Below are positions 26,151 to 34,050 of a DNA stretch of 64,000 nt, piece by piece. The DNA lies in assembly GCA_045646905.1 (NCBI GenBank), contig JAZRLP010000019.1, forward strand, positions 54,821-118,820, in the 5' to 3' direction. The translations under genes and the position numbers were made by a program. The notes under the pieces are model-generated. The model did not search any database. It saw only the letters and a program-made list of their open reading frames with translations, and was not told the DNA's origin. This DNA comes from RGIG4079 sp045646905 (GTDB lineage Bacteria; Bacteroidota; Bacteroidia; Bacteroidales; Muribaculaceae). Position 1 is the first letter of the stretch. Each line of letters opens with the position of its first letter.

Positions 26151-26188
26151 AAACGATTGGCTGCACTTTAGTTGTCAATCGTTTTTTT
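26151..26188 (+). terminator. Terminator downstream of the LRR region
   Basis: AAACGATTG pairs with CAATCGTTT, followed by a T run. It occupies the same place after the DUF2795-like tail as the hairpin at 24023 does after the intact gene. Confidence 0.75.
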
Positions 26189-26240
26189 GTTTTGCGATAT
26201 TATAAACGATGATATTAGTGTTGTGTTAAAAAAAAATGGT

Positions 26241-26248
26241 TAAATTTG
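26241..26248 (+). promoter_or_regulatory. -7 box of the YARHG lipoprotein gene
   Basis: TAAATTTG matches TAnnTTTG 34 nt before the ATG, with a TTG 17 nt further upstream. Confidence 0.5.
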
Positions 26249-26282
26249 TTGTTCAAAGAGAAAATGTAAATTTAAAAATAAT

Positions 26283-26774
26283 ATGAAAAAGTTTTTAGTA
26301 ATTGCCATTATGGCGATGATGATGAGTTCGTGTATAGATATAGATGCTCTAAAAGGATTTTTTGGCGGTAATGCTGAAAAAGAGGAGAACGCTAAACTCG
26401 ACTCTATCACAATGGCTCTAAAAAAGATGGAAGAAAAAATGGTTGCGCAAGAGGCTCAACATCAAGCCGAGTTGGCCAAAGCAAAGCAAAATGTTCCAGG
26501 ACCAAGTCCAAATGCTTATCGTGATGATAATCCCTATGCATGGTTGTCGCAAAGAAAATATTCAGAGAGCGAATTTTGGAGTATGACATCAAGTCCAGCA
26601 CAATACCGTATATGGCGCAATGCAATGTTTGCTCGTCATGGATATATTTTTAAAAGTGCCGATTTGCGTGAACATTTTAGCCAGTTTACATGGTATGTGC
26701 CTCGTTATAAAACTGTGACATTGACAGCTGTTGAGGTGCATAATGTAAATGTGCTTAAATCAATGGTTGATTAG
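26283..26774 (+). CDS. YARHG-domain lipoprotein
   Basis: This 163-residue protein has a lipoprotein signal ending in SSC (Cys17). A coiled-coil-like stretch follows at about residues 34-70 (SITMALKKMEEKMVAQEAQHQAELAKAKQN as short heptads). The C-terminal YARHG domain reads FARHGYIFKSADLREHF and WYVPRYKTV. YARHG domains are thought to be extracellular and are often near peptidase or cell-wall genes; the next gene is an M15-type peptidase 25 nt downstream, probably in the same transcript. Confidence 0.85.
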   Translation: MKKFLVIAIMAMMMSSCIDIDALKGFFGGNAEKEENAKLDSITMALKKMEEKMVAQEAQHQAELAKAKQNVPGPSPNAYRDDNPYAWLSQRKYSESEFWSMTSSPAQYRIWRNAMFARHGYIFKSADLREHFSQFTWYVPRYKTVTLTAVEVHNVNVLKSMVD

Positions 26775-26799
26775 TCTAATATAGTTTGATTAATAGGTT

Positions 26800-27657
26800 G
26801 TGAAGAGAAAAATTTACATAGCATTAGCATTGACGGCAATGTGTTCAACCACATTGGCTTGTGATAACACTCAAGCTTCGCAAGTGGTCACAAGTGACGA
26901 TGAATCGGTTGCCGTTGTTGCCCCCAAAAACGATGTGTCGCAAGTGGATAGCGTGAAAGAGATCAATTCCGTTCCACAAGAGGCACAATGGCTCATTGAG
27001 GCATACCCCGAGCAGAAATTGCAATATAAAGATGGAAAAATAGTATTTCCCGATGGCTATGCTGTGGAGTGGGATGATGGCAAGAAAAAGTCGTTTGTAG
27101 AGCAACTTGATAACTCTGATATTGAGGACAGTTTTGCTATGCCCTACCAATTAGGGGGAGAGCCAACATTTCAAGCCGATGGTGGACGAAGCCGTAGTGA
27201 TGCGTTCTTCAAGAAAATGTATGGGTCATCGTCGGCCGCTGTGCAAAAAAATCTCACTACGGTGAACTGGTTTGGCACAAACATAAAAGTCACTAAAGTT
27301 AATGGTGTGGATAAGAAGCTCAAAGCAGTGGCAGCCGAGTTGGCAAAACACCCCGAGTTGCGTAAATATATAGAGAAACCTCAATCGTTTTATTGGCGCA
27401 AGGTGCGAGGCTCAAATCGCCAAAGTGCCCATAGTTATGGCATTGCCGTGGATATGGGGATAAAATATTCTAATTACTGGTTGTGGACCTATCCTCGAGC
27501 AAATGAAAATACGCAGATAAAATATAAAAATCGTTTTCCCGAAAAGATAGCCAAGATATTTGAAAAATATGGCTTTATATGGGGCGGAAGATGGTATCAT
27601 TTTGATACGATGCACTTTGAATATCGCCCCGAAATTTTAAAAGGGGCAAAGAGGTGA
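26800..27657 (+). CDS. M15-family D-Ala-D-Ala carboxypeptidase-like lipoprotein
   Basis: The protein has 285 residues from a GTG start, the only start that includes the signal sequence. The lipobox is TTLAC. The C-terminal domain has SAHSYGIAVDMG and RWYHFDTMHFEYRPE, giving the zinc-binding His, Asp and His of the VanY/M15 fold. It would trim stem peptides of peptidoglycan in the periplasm. Its pairing with a YARHG lipoprotein supports a cell-wall role. Class assignment is firm; the exact bond cut is inferred. Confidence 0.85.
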   Translation: MKRKIYIALALTAMCSTTLACDNTQASQVVTSDDESVAVVAPKNDVSQVDSVKEINSVPQEAQWLIEAYPEQKLQYKDGKIVFPDGYAVEWDDGKKKSFVEQLDNSDIEDSFAMPYQLGGEPTFQADGGRSRSDAFFKKMYGSSSAAVQKNLTTVNWFGTNIKVTKVNGVDKKLKAVAAELAKHPELRKYIEKPQSFYWRKVRGSNRQSAHSYGIAVDMGIKYSNYWLWTYPRANENTQIKYKNRFPEKIAKIFEKYGFIWGGRWYHFDTMHFEYRPEILKGAKR

Positions 27658-27698
27658 TTTTTTTAGAAAAAATGTTGAAAAATAAATTCATTAAAGAG

Positions 27699-27728
27699 TT
27701 TGTTAATCTAAAAATATCATTAACTTTG
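27699..27728 (+). promoter_or_regulatory. Strong promoter in the intergenic region before the LpxL-like gene
   Basis: TTTG at 27699-27702 and TAACTTTG at 27721-27728 are 18 nt apart. No ORF starts before the terminator 50 nt downstream. Confidence 0.65.
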
Positions 27729-27734
27729 CAATAG

Positions 27735-27812
27735 AATAATGTAATAATAGTTGTTTTATAGATAATTGTGTAAAAGTGATAGGACTGTCGAGATGACAGT
27801 CCTATTATTTTT
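27735..27812 (+). ncRNA. Candidate small RNA or leader with terminator
   Basis: A well-formed promoter (27699-27728) is followed only about 50 nt later by a strong terminator (27779-27812), giving a predicted RNA of about 78 nt with no reading frame. It lies in the 302-nt gap between the peptidase and LpxL-like genes. It could be an independent small RNA, or an attenuated leader of the acyltransferase gene. Confidence 0.4.
27779..27812 (+). terminator. Strong intrinsic terminator
   Basis: ATAGGACTGTC pairs perfectly with GACAGTCCTAT around a 5-nt loop, followed by TATTTTTG. Confidence 0.88.
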
Positions 27813-27879
27813 GTGCCATATAAAGTTGACAATAAGTCGAAAATAGAGATGTAAATGCGAAAAGAATCGGGAATTTAAT

Positions 27880-27887
27880 TAAATTTG
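27880..27887 (+). promoter_or_regulatory. -7 box of the LpxL-like gene
   Basis: TAAATTTG matches TAnnTTTG 72 nt upstream of the ATG. The -33 part is weak. Confidence 0.45.
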
Positions 27888-27959
27888 CATTATAATAGCG
27901 TTTCTCTTTATGATTTAAGAGATGGCTGTATAACATTGTGAAAGAAAAGTATTATAAAA

Positions 27960-28832
27960 ATGACATACCATTTATTATCGGTTTTAGTTAAGTTATTGTC
28001 GTATATGCCATTTTGGATGTTGTATATACTATCTGATATATTGTATTATATAGTGTATTACATAGTAAAATATCGTCGTCCACTGGTGCGAAAAAATTTG
28101 ACCGAAAGTTTTCCTGAAAAAACAGAAAAAGAGATAATTAAGGTTGAGAGAGGTTTTTATCATTTCTTGGTCGATACGATAATGGAGAGCGTAAAGATGT
28201 TCTCAATCACTCCCAAGGAGATGAGCCGTCGCATGAAACTCTTGAATGTTGATGGGTTGAAAGAAGTAATGAAAAAAGGTAATTCGGCATCGGTATTCAT
28301 GGGGCATTATGGCAACTGGGAATGGGTATCGTCGTTGCCGATACACCTCGATGAAGGGATGCTTGGTGTTCAAATCTATCATGAGTTGAGCAACAAGGTG
28401 ATGAATAAGTTAGTGCTATATTCTCGTGGCAGGATGGGCGCAATAAGTGTAGAGATGCGCAAAACGGTGCGTGATATAAGCAAAATGAAGTCGGAAGGCA
28501 AGGTGGCAGCAATAGGATTTATTGCCGACCAATCGCCTCGAAAAAAAGATGCTCACTTCTATTTGCAATTCCTAAATCATGAAATACCTGCGTTGACCGG
28601 GACCGAAAAACTCACAAAGCATTTCGGGTTTGAAGCGTGGTTTCTTGATGTGAAGCGAGTGAAACGCGGATATTACGAGGCCGAGTTTGTGAGATTGCAT
28701 GAGAATCCAAGCGAGTTGCCCGACTTTGAATTGACCGAGTTGTATTACCAACGATTGGAGCAGATGATAAAAGAGTGTCCCGAGATGTATCTATGGTCGC
28801 ATAATCGTTTCCGTCTCGCACGAAAGAAATAA
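27960..28832 (+). CDS. Lipid A biosynthesis acyltransferase (LpxL/HtrB type)
   Basis: This 290-residue inner-membrane acyltransferase adds a secondary acyl chain to lipid A. It has an N-terminal hydrophobic anchor (about residues 5-35), the catalytic motif HYGNWEW (His-x4-Glu) near residue 117, GFIADQSPRKKDAHFYLQF, and a C-terminal WSHNRFRLAR. One such gene is usual in Bacteroidales, which make penta-acylated lipid A. It converges on the glycosyltransferase gene with only 12 nt between the stop codons. Confidence 0.9.
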   Translation: MTYHLLSVLVKLLSYMPFWMLYILSDILYYIVYYIVKYRRPLVRKNLTESFPEKTEKEIIKVERGFYHFLVDTIMESVKMFSITPKEMSRRMKLLNVDGLKEVMKKGNSASVFMGHYGNWEWVSSLPIHLDEGMLGVQIYHELSNKVMNKLVLYSRGRMGAISVEMRKTVRDISKMKSEGKVAAIGFIADQSPRKKDAHFYLQFLNHEIPALTGTEKLTKHFGFEAWFLDVKRVKRGYYEAEFVRLHENPSELPDFELTELYYQRLEQMIKECPEMYLWSHNRFRLARKK

Positions 28833-28844
28833 TAGGAATGCGAA

Positions 28845-29804
28845 TTACAGAATGTTGCCACGCTTGAGTAGGCACAACAGTTTCCAATGCTTGGTTACCA
28901 TATGTTGGTAGATGCGATATTTGCGTTTGCGATAGGGGTAGTTGTGGGGTAATGTCATTGCAAAATCACGATACTCTATGCAGAGCGCTTTTTCTTCGTC
29001 GGTTTGTGCCATTTTTATCATCTTAAAAATCATTTTGAATAAGACGAGAGCAGAGGGCATGCCGAGGTGTAATATCTCATCATCGGAATAGTTTTGAGAG
29101 ATATAAGTGAGTTTTGCACGGTCGGCTCTTGCATGATTTTCGGCTTTTTGGAAGTTCATTGTGTGCACAATACTACCAGGATGACGAAGGTATATATAAA
29201 AGGCTTTGTTGATGTGACCGCAACGGCGAGAAGCTTTTATTAGTCGCCATATTGTTGCCACATCTTCAAAGTATACTCCTTCGGGGAATTCAATATTTTC
29301 AAATAAAGACTTTCGGCAAAGAAGGGTACATACTGAATTGGGTATTTTGCTCTCAAAACAGAGTTTTAAGAAGTCGGCAGCGAGGAATACGGCCGATGTG
29401 CCGTCGGATTTATACACCAATCTATCGCTACGATATTCATAGCGTTTGAGTAGGTGGCATGTTACTAAGTCAAGGTCGTTGGCCTCGGCGTGGGCGAGCA
29501 TTTCGTTATACATTTCGGGAGCAATGATGTCGTCGCCATCAACAAATGCGATATAAGGTGAGGAGGCGGCTTCAACACCTTTGTTTCGCACATAAGAGAT
29601 TCCTCCACGGTCGAGTTTGATAACTTTAATGCGTTTGTCGTTATTGGCTAATTCTAAACATATTTCATAAGAAGAGTCGGTCGACATGTTCTCAACCAAT
29701 ATTATTTCAATATCGGTCAATGTTTGTTGAGCAATCGATTCTACGCATTTGCGCAGATATTTCGCCACATTGTGAACAGGAACTATTACACTAACTTTAC
29801 TCAT
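28845..29804 (-). CDS. Glycosyltransferase family 2 protein
   Basis: From the ATG at 29804 the protein has 319 residues. The open frame continues to 30116, but that part overlaps the divergent Stealth gene and lacks family features. The GT-A fold starts at once: VSVIVPVHNVAKYLRKCVESI, ENMSTDSS, and the DxD-like VDGDDII. The later acceptor part has VYFEDVATIWRLI. It is probably cytoplasmic and adds sugar to a surface polysaccharide or lipid. Sugar and acceptor are unknown. The two Stealth genes next to it point to a small polysaccharide locus. Confidence 0.9.
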   Translation of the reverse strand: MSKVSVIVPVHNVAKYLRKCVESIAQQTLTDIEIILVENMSTDSSYEICLELANNDKRIKVIKLDRGGISYVRNKGVEAASSPYIAFVDGDDIIAPEMYNEMLAHAEANDLDLVTCHLLKRYEYRSDRLVYKSDGTSAVFLAADFLKLCFESKIPNSVCTLLCRKSLFENIEFPEGVYFEDVATIWRLIKASRRCGHINKAFYIYLRHPGSIVHTMNFQKAENHARADRAKLTYISQNYSDDEILHLGMPSALVLFKMIFKMIKMAQTDEEKALCIEYRDFAMTLPHNYPYRKRKYRIYQHMVTKHWKLLCLLKRGNIL

Positions 29805-29893
29805 GAGAATTGATTCAATAGCCATTTGAGAAATTATTTGCAAAATAAGAGTATTTCTGTCGCTTCTGCAAGTGTTTTCCCAAAAACATATAT

Positions 29894-29901
29894 TATCTTT
29901 G
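29894..29901 (+). promoter_or_regulatory. -7 box of the Stealth gene pair
   Basis: TATCTTTG matches TAnnTTTG 23 nt upstream of the first ATG. Confidence 0.5.
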
Positions 29902-29924
29902 TGGCGCAATTGTAAAAAAAGGCT

Positions 29925-30803
29925 ATGGATATAGTTATCACATATGTAGATGGTCTTGACCCTGTGTGGCAAAAAGATTATGAGAAGTTTTCTAATGTTC
30001 CCATTATGCAAAAACGATTTCGCAATTGGGGATTGTTGCCATATCTCATGCGAGGCATCGAGGTTAATATGCCATTTATTCGCAAGGTTCATCTCGTAGT
30101 GTCGCATCAATCGCAAGTGCCTGAGTGGGTTAATCGAGATGAGGTGAATGTGGTGCTACATAAGGATATAATTCCAGCCGAATATTTGCCCACATTTAAT
30201 AGTAACACTATTGAGACACACCTTCATCGCATAGATGGTCTCGATGAGGAGTATCTCTATTTTAATGATGATATTTTCCCAGTGGCACAATGTAAAGAGG
30301 AGGATTTCTTCCGTCAAGGGAAAGGTGTTATAGGAATGAGCCGACATTTGTTAGCTACTGGAATGTTTAAGAAGATTTGTCGCAACTCCGATGCGTTGGC
30401 TCGTCGTGCTTTAGGCTTGAAAAAATCGTGCATATTCCTTCGCCCTCAACACATATGCGCTCCAATGTTGCGCAGTGAATGTGAACGATTATATGCAACG
30501 ATACGCGAAGATATTCTTGCAACACTATCACGCACTCGCACCGAGAAAAATGTGACTCAATACATGTTTACCAACTACCTATATCTACAAGGTAAAATAA
30601 TTAATGAGCGCATTCCTCGTCGACATTTTTCGGTGGCTATAGCTTCGCCCAAATCGATATGTCGTGCTATTGAGCAACCTTCACGCAAGTTGATTTGTAT
30701 TAATGATGTGAAGATAAGCGAGGAACGATATGTAACAATGCATAGCATGTTGCACGAAACATTCCAAAAACGCTTCCCCAATAAATCAAAATATGAGATT
30801 TAG
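29925..30803 (+). CDS. Stealth-family sugar-phosphate transferase, first copy
   Basis: This 292-residue protein shows the Stealth conserved regions in order: CR1 DIVITYVDGLDPVW at the N-terminus; CR2 RNWGLLPYLMRGIEVNMPFIRKVHLVV; then LPTFNSNTIETHLHRIDGLDEEYLYFNDDIF; and a distal His/Arg region. Stealth enzymes transfer hexose-1-phosphate units to make phosphodiester-linked capsular or wall polysaccharides. It is cytoplasmic. The second Stealth gene follows after 17 nt and the two are only distantly similar outside the motifs. Confidence 0.88.
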   Translation: MDIVITYVDGLDPVWQKDYEKFSNVPIMQKRFRNWGLLPYLMRGIEVNMPFIRKVHLVVSHQSQVPEWVNRDEVNVVLHKDIIPAEYLPTFNSNTIETHLHRIDGLDEEYLYFNDDIFPVAQCKEEDFFRQGKGVIGMSRHLLATGMFKKICRNSDALARRALGLKKSCIFLRPQHICAPMLRSECERLYATIREDILATLSRTRTEKNVTQYMFTNYLYLQGKIINERIPRRHFSVAIASPKSICRAIEQPSRKLICINDVKISEERYVTMHSMLHETFQKRFPNKSKYEI

Positions 30804-30820
30804 TTAAATTATAGAAGACG

Positions 30821-31816
30821 ATGAATCCCAACGATAAAATAGATGCCGTAATCACATGGGTAGATGGTAATGACCCAGTGCATCAAGCCAAACGCGCTCA
30901 GTTTCTTACTCATAAGCGCGAGAACACTATGAAAGATGTGGCTGGCGAAACTCGTTTTAATCAAGTGGGTGAGATTTATTGCTGCATTGCATCTATTTTG
31001 CGTTTTGCTCCTTGGATTAATAAGATTTATATCGTTACCGATAACCAAGATCCGCATGTTGAGGACTATATCAATAAATATTTCCCCGAAAATAAAATAC
31101 CAGTGGAGATTGTTGACCACAAGGTGGTATTTGAGGGGTATGAAAAATATTTGCCTACATTTAATTCACTGGCTATTACATCGGTGTTGTGGCGCATACC
31201 TGGTTTGAACGAGAGATTTATACTTTTCAATGATGATGTGATGCTCCAGCGTGCGGTGTGTCCCGAGGATTTCTATCTCAATGACAAAATAGTATTATAT
31301 GGTCGTCGTTGGATTTCGGTGCATGAAACACGAATAACTCTTGTGTTGCAAACCCTTATGCGTCGCTTGGTAGGGAAGAAAGCATTACTCTCGTTTAAGA
31401 AATTTATGTATAATGCGGCAAGAGTGACTCAGAGTACTCGTTTTGTGCGACTTGACCACACTCCACATGCTTTTTTCAAAAGTGTATTTAGTGAATTTTA
31501 TGCAGCAAATCCTCAATGTTTGGAGGATAATGTGCGCCATCGTTTCCGTAATAAAGAACAATATAGTGCAGCCGAATTACATCACTTGCTTGCCAATAAA
31601 CAAGGTCGTGCAGTGACAGAGTTGTGTAGCAAGAGTGTAGTGACATTATCACCCTATATGTATGACATAGAGGGATTGAAGACCGAGTTGAAAAAGATAA
31701 AGGAAAATCCTCAAATACGATTTTTCTGCGTAAATTCACTCGATCAAGCCTCGCCCGAGCACATTGAAGTGGTAAATGCTTGGATGCACGATGTGATTTC
31801 GTTGAAGATGGATTAA
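30821..31816 (+). CDS. Stealth-family sugar-phosphate transferase, second copy
   Basis: This 331-residue protein has CR1 DAVITWVDGNDPVHQ, CR2 around FNQVGEIYCCIASILRFAPWINKIYIVTDNQ, and LPTFNSLAITSVLWRIPGLNERFILFNDDVM. The C-terminal part has HTPHAFFKSVF and LEDNVRHRFRN. It is co-transcribed with the first copy and ends at a strong terminator. Its tandem arrangement with the first copy suggests a two-sugar phosphodiester repeat, which is inference. Confidence 0.88.
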   Translation: MNPNDKIDAVITWVDGNDPVHQAKRAQFLTHKRENTMKDVAGETRFNQVGEIYCCIASILRFAPWINKIYIVTDNQDPHVEDYINKYFPENKIPVEIVDHKVVFEGYEKYLPTFNSLAITSVLWRIPGLNERFILFNDDVMLQRAVCPEDFYLNDKIVLYGRRWISVHETRITLVLQTLMRRLVGKKALLSFKKFMYNAARVTQSTRFVRLDHTPHAFFKSVFSEFYAANPQCLEDNVRHRFRNKEQYSAAELHHLLANKQGRAVTELCSKSVVTLSPYMYDIEGLKTELKKIKENPQIRFFCVNSLDQASPEHIEVVNAWMHDVISLKMD

Positions 31817-31826
31817 TAGCGATAAA

Positions 31827-31876
31827 ATACAACAAAGAGAGGTGTGTCGATATCGACGCACCTCTCTTTGTTGTAT
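31827..31876. terminator. Bidirectional terminator between Stealth and panB genes
   Basis: A 50-nt palindrome (two 25-nt arms, ATACAACAAAGAGAGGTG then GTCGATATCGAC) has only one G-T pair. It lies between convergent genes. Confidence 0.85.
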
Positions 31877-31892
31877 ATAAGGGAGTATGTGA

Positions 31893-32711
31893 TTAATATT
31901 GTTCTTTTTCGTTGGGGAAGTCGCTTGTTTTTACATCGTCGATGTAGTGAGCAACAGCATCGTTGATGATTGTAGAAAGGTCGGCATAACGGCGAAGGAA
32001 TCGTGGAGAGAATCCTTTGTTGATGCCCAACATGTCGTGCATCACAAGCACTTGGCCATCAACGCCACCACCTGCACCTATACCTATCACAGGGATATTT
32101 ACCTCTTGAGCCACGCGGGTAGCCAATGTAGCAGGAATTTTTTCGAGCACGAGAGCGAAACAACCTATTTCTTCAAGCATTTTAGCATCTTCGATGAGTT
32201 TATTGGCTTCGGCTTCTTCTTTAGCACGCACGGCATATGTGCCAAATTTGTTGATTGATTGAGGAGTGAGGCCGAGGTGTCCCATCACGGGGATGCCTGC
32301 ACAAAGTACACGCTCTATTGATTCACGAATTTCGCTACCACCTTCCATTTTTACCGCTTCGGCATGGCTCTCTTTCATGATGCGAACGGCTGATGCAAGT
32401 GCTTCTTTAGAGTTCCCTTGATAGCTACCAAAGGGTATGTCGCACACTACAAGAGCGCGTTTTACGGCTTTAACTACACTCTTGGCGTGATAAATCATTT
32501 GGTCGAGAGTGATGGGTAGAGTGGTCATATTACCTGCCATCACATTTGAAGCAGAGTCGCCTACGAGGATTACATCCATGCCTGCTTCATCGATGAGTTT
32601 TGCCATTGAATAGTCGTAGGCAGTGAGCATAGCAATTTTTTCGCCACGTTGTTTCATCTCAATGAGACGATGAGTGGTCACTTTGCGTTGGTCTTGTAAA
32701 TAGTTAGCCAT
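31893..32711 (-). CDS. panB: 3-methyl-2-oxobutanoate hydroxymethyltransferase
   Basis: This 272-residue TIM-barrel enzyme makes ketopantoate from alpha-ketoisovalerate and methylene-tetrahydrofolate, the first committed step to pantothenate and CoA. Recognisable parts are AMLTAYDYSMAKLIDEAGMD, VGDSASNVMAGN (metal-binding Asp), MEGG with the catalytic-region Glu, and GHLGLTPQS. The length is typical. It is a single gene with its own promoter. The following phosphopantetheinyl transferase gene uses a CoA-derived cofactor but belongs to the gld operon. Confidence 0.96.
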   Translation of the reverse strand: MANYLQDQRKVTTHRLIEMKQRGEKIAMLTAYDYSMAKLIDEAGMDVILVGDSASNVMAGNMTTLPITLDQMIYHAKSVVKAVKRALVVCDIPFGSYQGNSKEALASAVRIMKESHAEAVKMEGGSEIRESIERVLCAGIPVMGHLGLTPQSINKFGTYAVRAKEEAEANKLIEDAKMLEEIGCFALVLEKIPATLATRVAQEVNIPVIGIGAGGGVDGQVLVMHDMLGINKGFSPRFLRRYADLSTIINDAVAHYIDDVKTSDFPNEKEQY

Positions 32712-32737
32712 TAAAAAGTTTTTTTAATTCAACGATG

Positions 32738-32745
32738 CAAAATTA
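32738..32745 (-). promoter_or_regulatory. -7 box of panB
   Basis: TAATTTTG on the minus strand, 27 nt upstream of the ATG. Confidence 0.5.
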
Positions 32746-32801
32746 CATAAAATATCGTGGATATTATATTTTTTATTTGCCTATTTTATAAATAAGGTAT
32801 C

Positions 32802-33401
32802 CTATAGAGGGTGTGCGAGAGTTACGCAACGAGAGGGAGATGATGTAATGATGTGAAACAAAAATTGGCATTCACCCTGGGGTGTCTTGACAATAGCAAT
32901 GTTGTCGTTGACATCGGAGGGGAGTATAATGTCGTCGGCAAGAGATATTCCAGGCGCTTGAGCCACTTTATAAAGTGATTCTTTTATGGTCCACGCTTTG
33001 AGCATGAGTTGAGGTGTTGCATATACCTCCATCTCCTTTTGAGAAAGGAAGCGACTTTTTACTTTTATGAGTTGGTCGCGCCAGTTTTCAATATCAATGC
33101 CTATGGGGCAATGTGGGTTGATAGCGATGGCTATCTCGGTGGCACTATGTGAAATTGAGACATATTCTTGTGCTCCCACTAATATAGGTGCGCCGTTTTG
33201 GTCGTGGGCTATAGAAACATTATCGCCCAATATCTCTTTTATTAAAATGTGTGACGCCACGATTTCGCGTTTGCGACGAGGCGAATTAGTTGCCTCAACT
33301 TTGTCTCTTATTGATTGAGAGCATAGTGGCATTAATGGCTCAATCTCGTTGGGCAATTCTTTAATATATATATATGTATTGTCCTTTATGATTGGAGTCA
33401 T
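32802..33401 (-). CDS. 4'-phosphopantetheinyl transferase superfamily protein
   Basis: This 199-residue protein has the Sfp-type motifs GIDIE (residues 101-105, magnesium and CoA binding) and WTIKESLYK (137-145), plus the upstream VSISHSATE. It would transfer phosphopantetheine from CoA to a carrier protein. No carrier or synthase gene is in the window, so the target is unknown. It overlaps gldD by 4 nt. Confidence 0.9.
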   Translation of the reverse strand: MTPIIKDNTYIYIKELPNEIEPLMPLCSQSIRDKVEATNSPRRKREIVASHILIKEILGDNVSIAHDQNGAPILVGAQEYVSISHSATEIAIAINPHCPIGIDIENWRDQLIKVKSRFLSQKEMEVYATPQLMLKAWTIKESLYKVAQAPGISLADDIILPSDVNDNIAIVKTPQGECQFLFHIITSSPSRCVTLAHPL

Positions 33402-34036
33402 GGGTTATTAATGGTTTTGAGTGAGTGAATCAAGTCGCGTTTTAATGCGTTGATTATTGGACGGATAGAGTCGATATTAGTTGCTCTGGTACTATTGATG
33501 TATAACGCTCCCGATACTACCCACGATTGGTTGTTGGTTGAAATGAATTGCAATGGTGTGACATTGCTTTGCTCGGTCACGAGGATGTGAGAGCGAAAAT
33601 CATTTGCGTTTGTTAACTCGATTAGTTCAGAGGTGAGGTTGCCAACATTTAGCGCCATTCTTTCTTCACGATTGCTGATTACTCTATTTATCGAAGAGGT
33701 GTCAACTGGTGTAAATGTGCAATGCAATGTGGAATTATATGGTTGGTAAAATATATTTATCCATCGAGCACCTTTCCCATCTTTATCGTTCTTGACAATA
33801 GAGTCGAGTGAAATTTGAGCCGCCGAGCTAATTTCAAAGTGAATGGGGCTGTTTTTTAAGGCAACAAAGGAGGAGTCGTGGGTATTTATGCGAGGGTAGG
33901 CCTTTTGTCGAGGAGTGCTGGGAGGAGTATTGGAGCAATCACACATCACTATTGAGCACAAAAATGCTAATAGCCAAATGGGTAGCATTGCTAAAAACGC
34001 AACGAGAGCGGGATGCTTGCGAGATGTTTTGTTCAT
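33398..34036 (-). CDS. gldD: GldD-like lipoprotein
   Basis: From the ATG at 34036 (a TTG 6 nt further upstream is also in frame) the protein has 212 residues. An N-terminal hydrophobic segment ends near MCDCSNT, compatible with a lipobox. The C-terminal block QFISTNNQSWVVSGALYINSTRATNIDSI fits the GldD family, essential for gliding and type IX secretion in flavobacteria. Gene order gldE-gldD also matches. In non-gliding Bacteroidales its role is not known. Sequence similarity is moderate, so the name rests partly on context. Confidence 0.78.
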   Translation of the reverse strand: MNKTSRKHPALVAFLAMLPIWLLAFLCSIVMCDCSNTPPSTPRQKAYPRINTHDSSFVALKNSPIHFEISSAAQISLDSIVKNDKDGKGARWINIFYQPYNSTLHCTFTPVDTSSINRVISNREERMALNVGNLTSELIELTNANDFRSHILVTEQSNVTPLQFISTNNQSWVVSGALYINSTRATNIDSIRPIINALKRDLIHSLKTINNP

Positions 34037-34050
34037 GCGCAAAAGGAGTA

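Noticed and set aside
29805..30116. N-terminal extension of the GT2 glycosyltransferase
   Set aside because: It overlaps the start of the divergent Stealth gene and its promoter, and the family domain begins exactly at the ATG at 29804.
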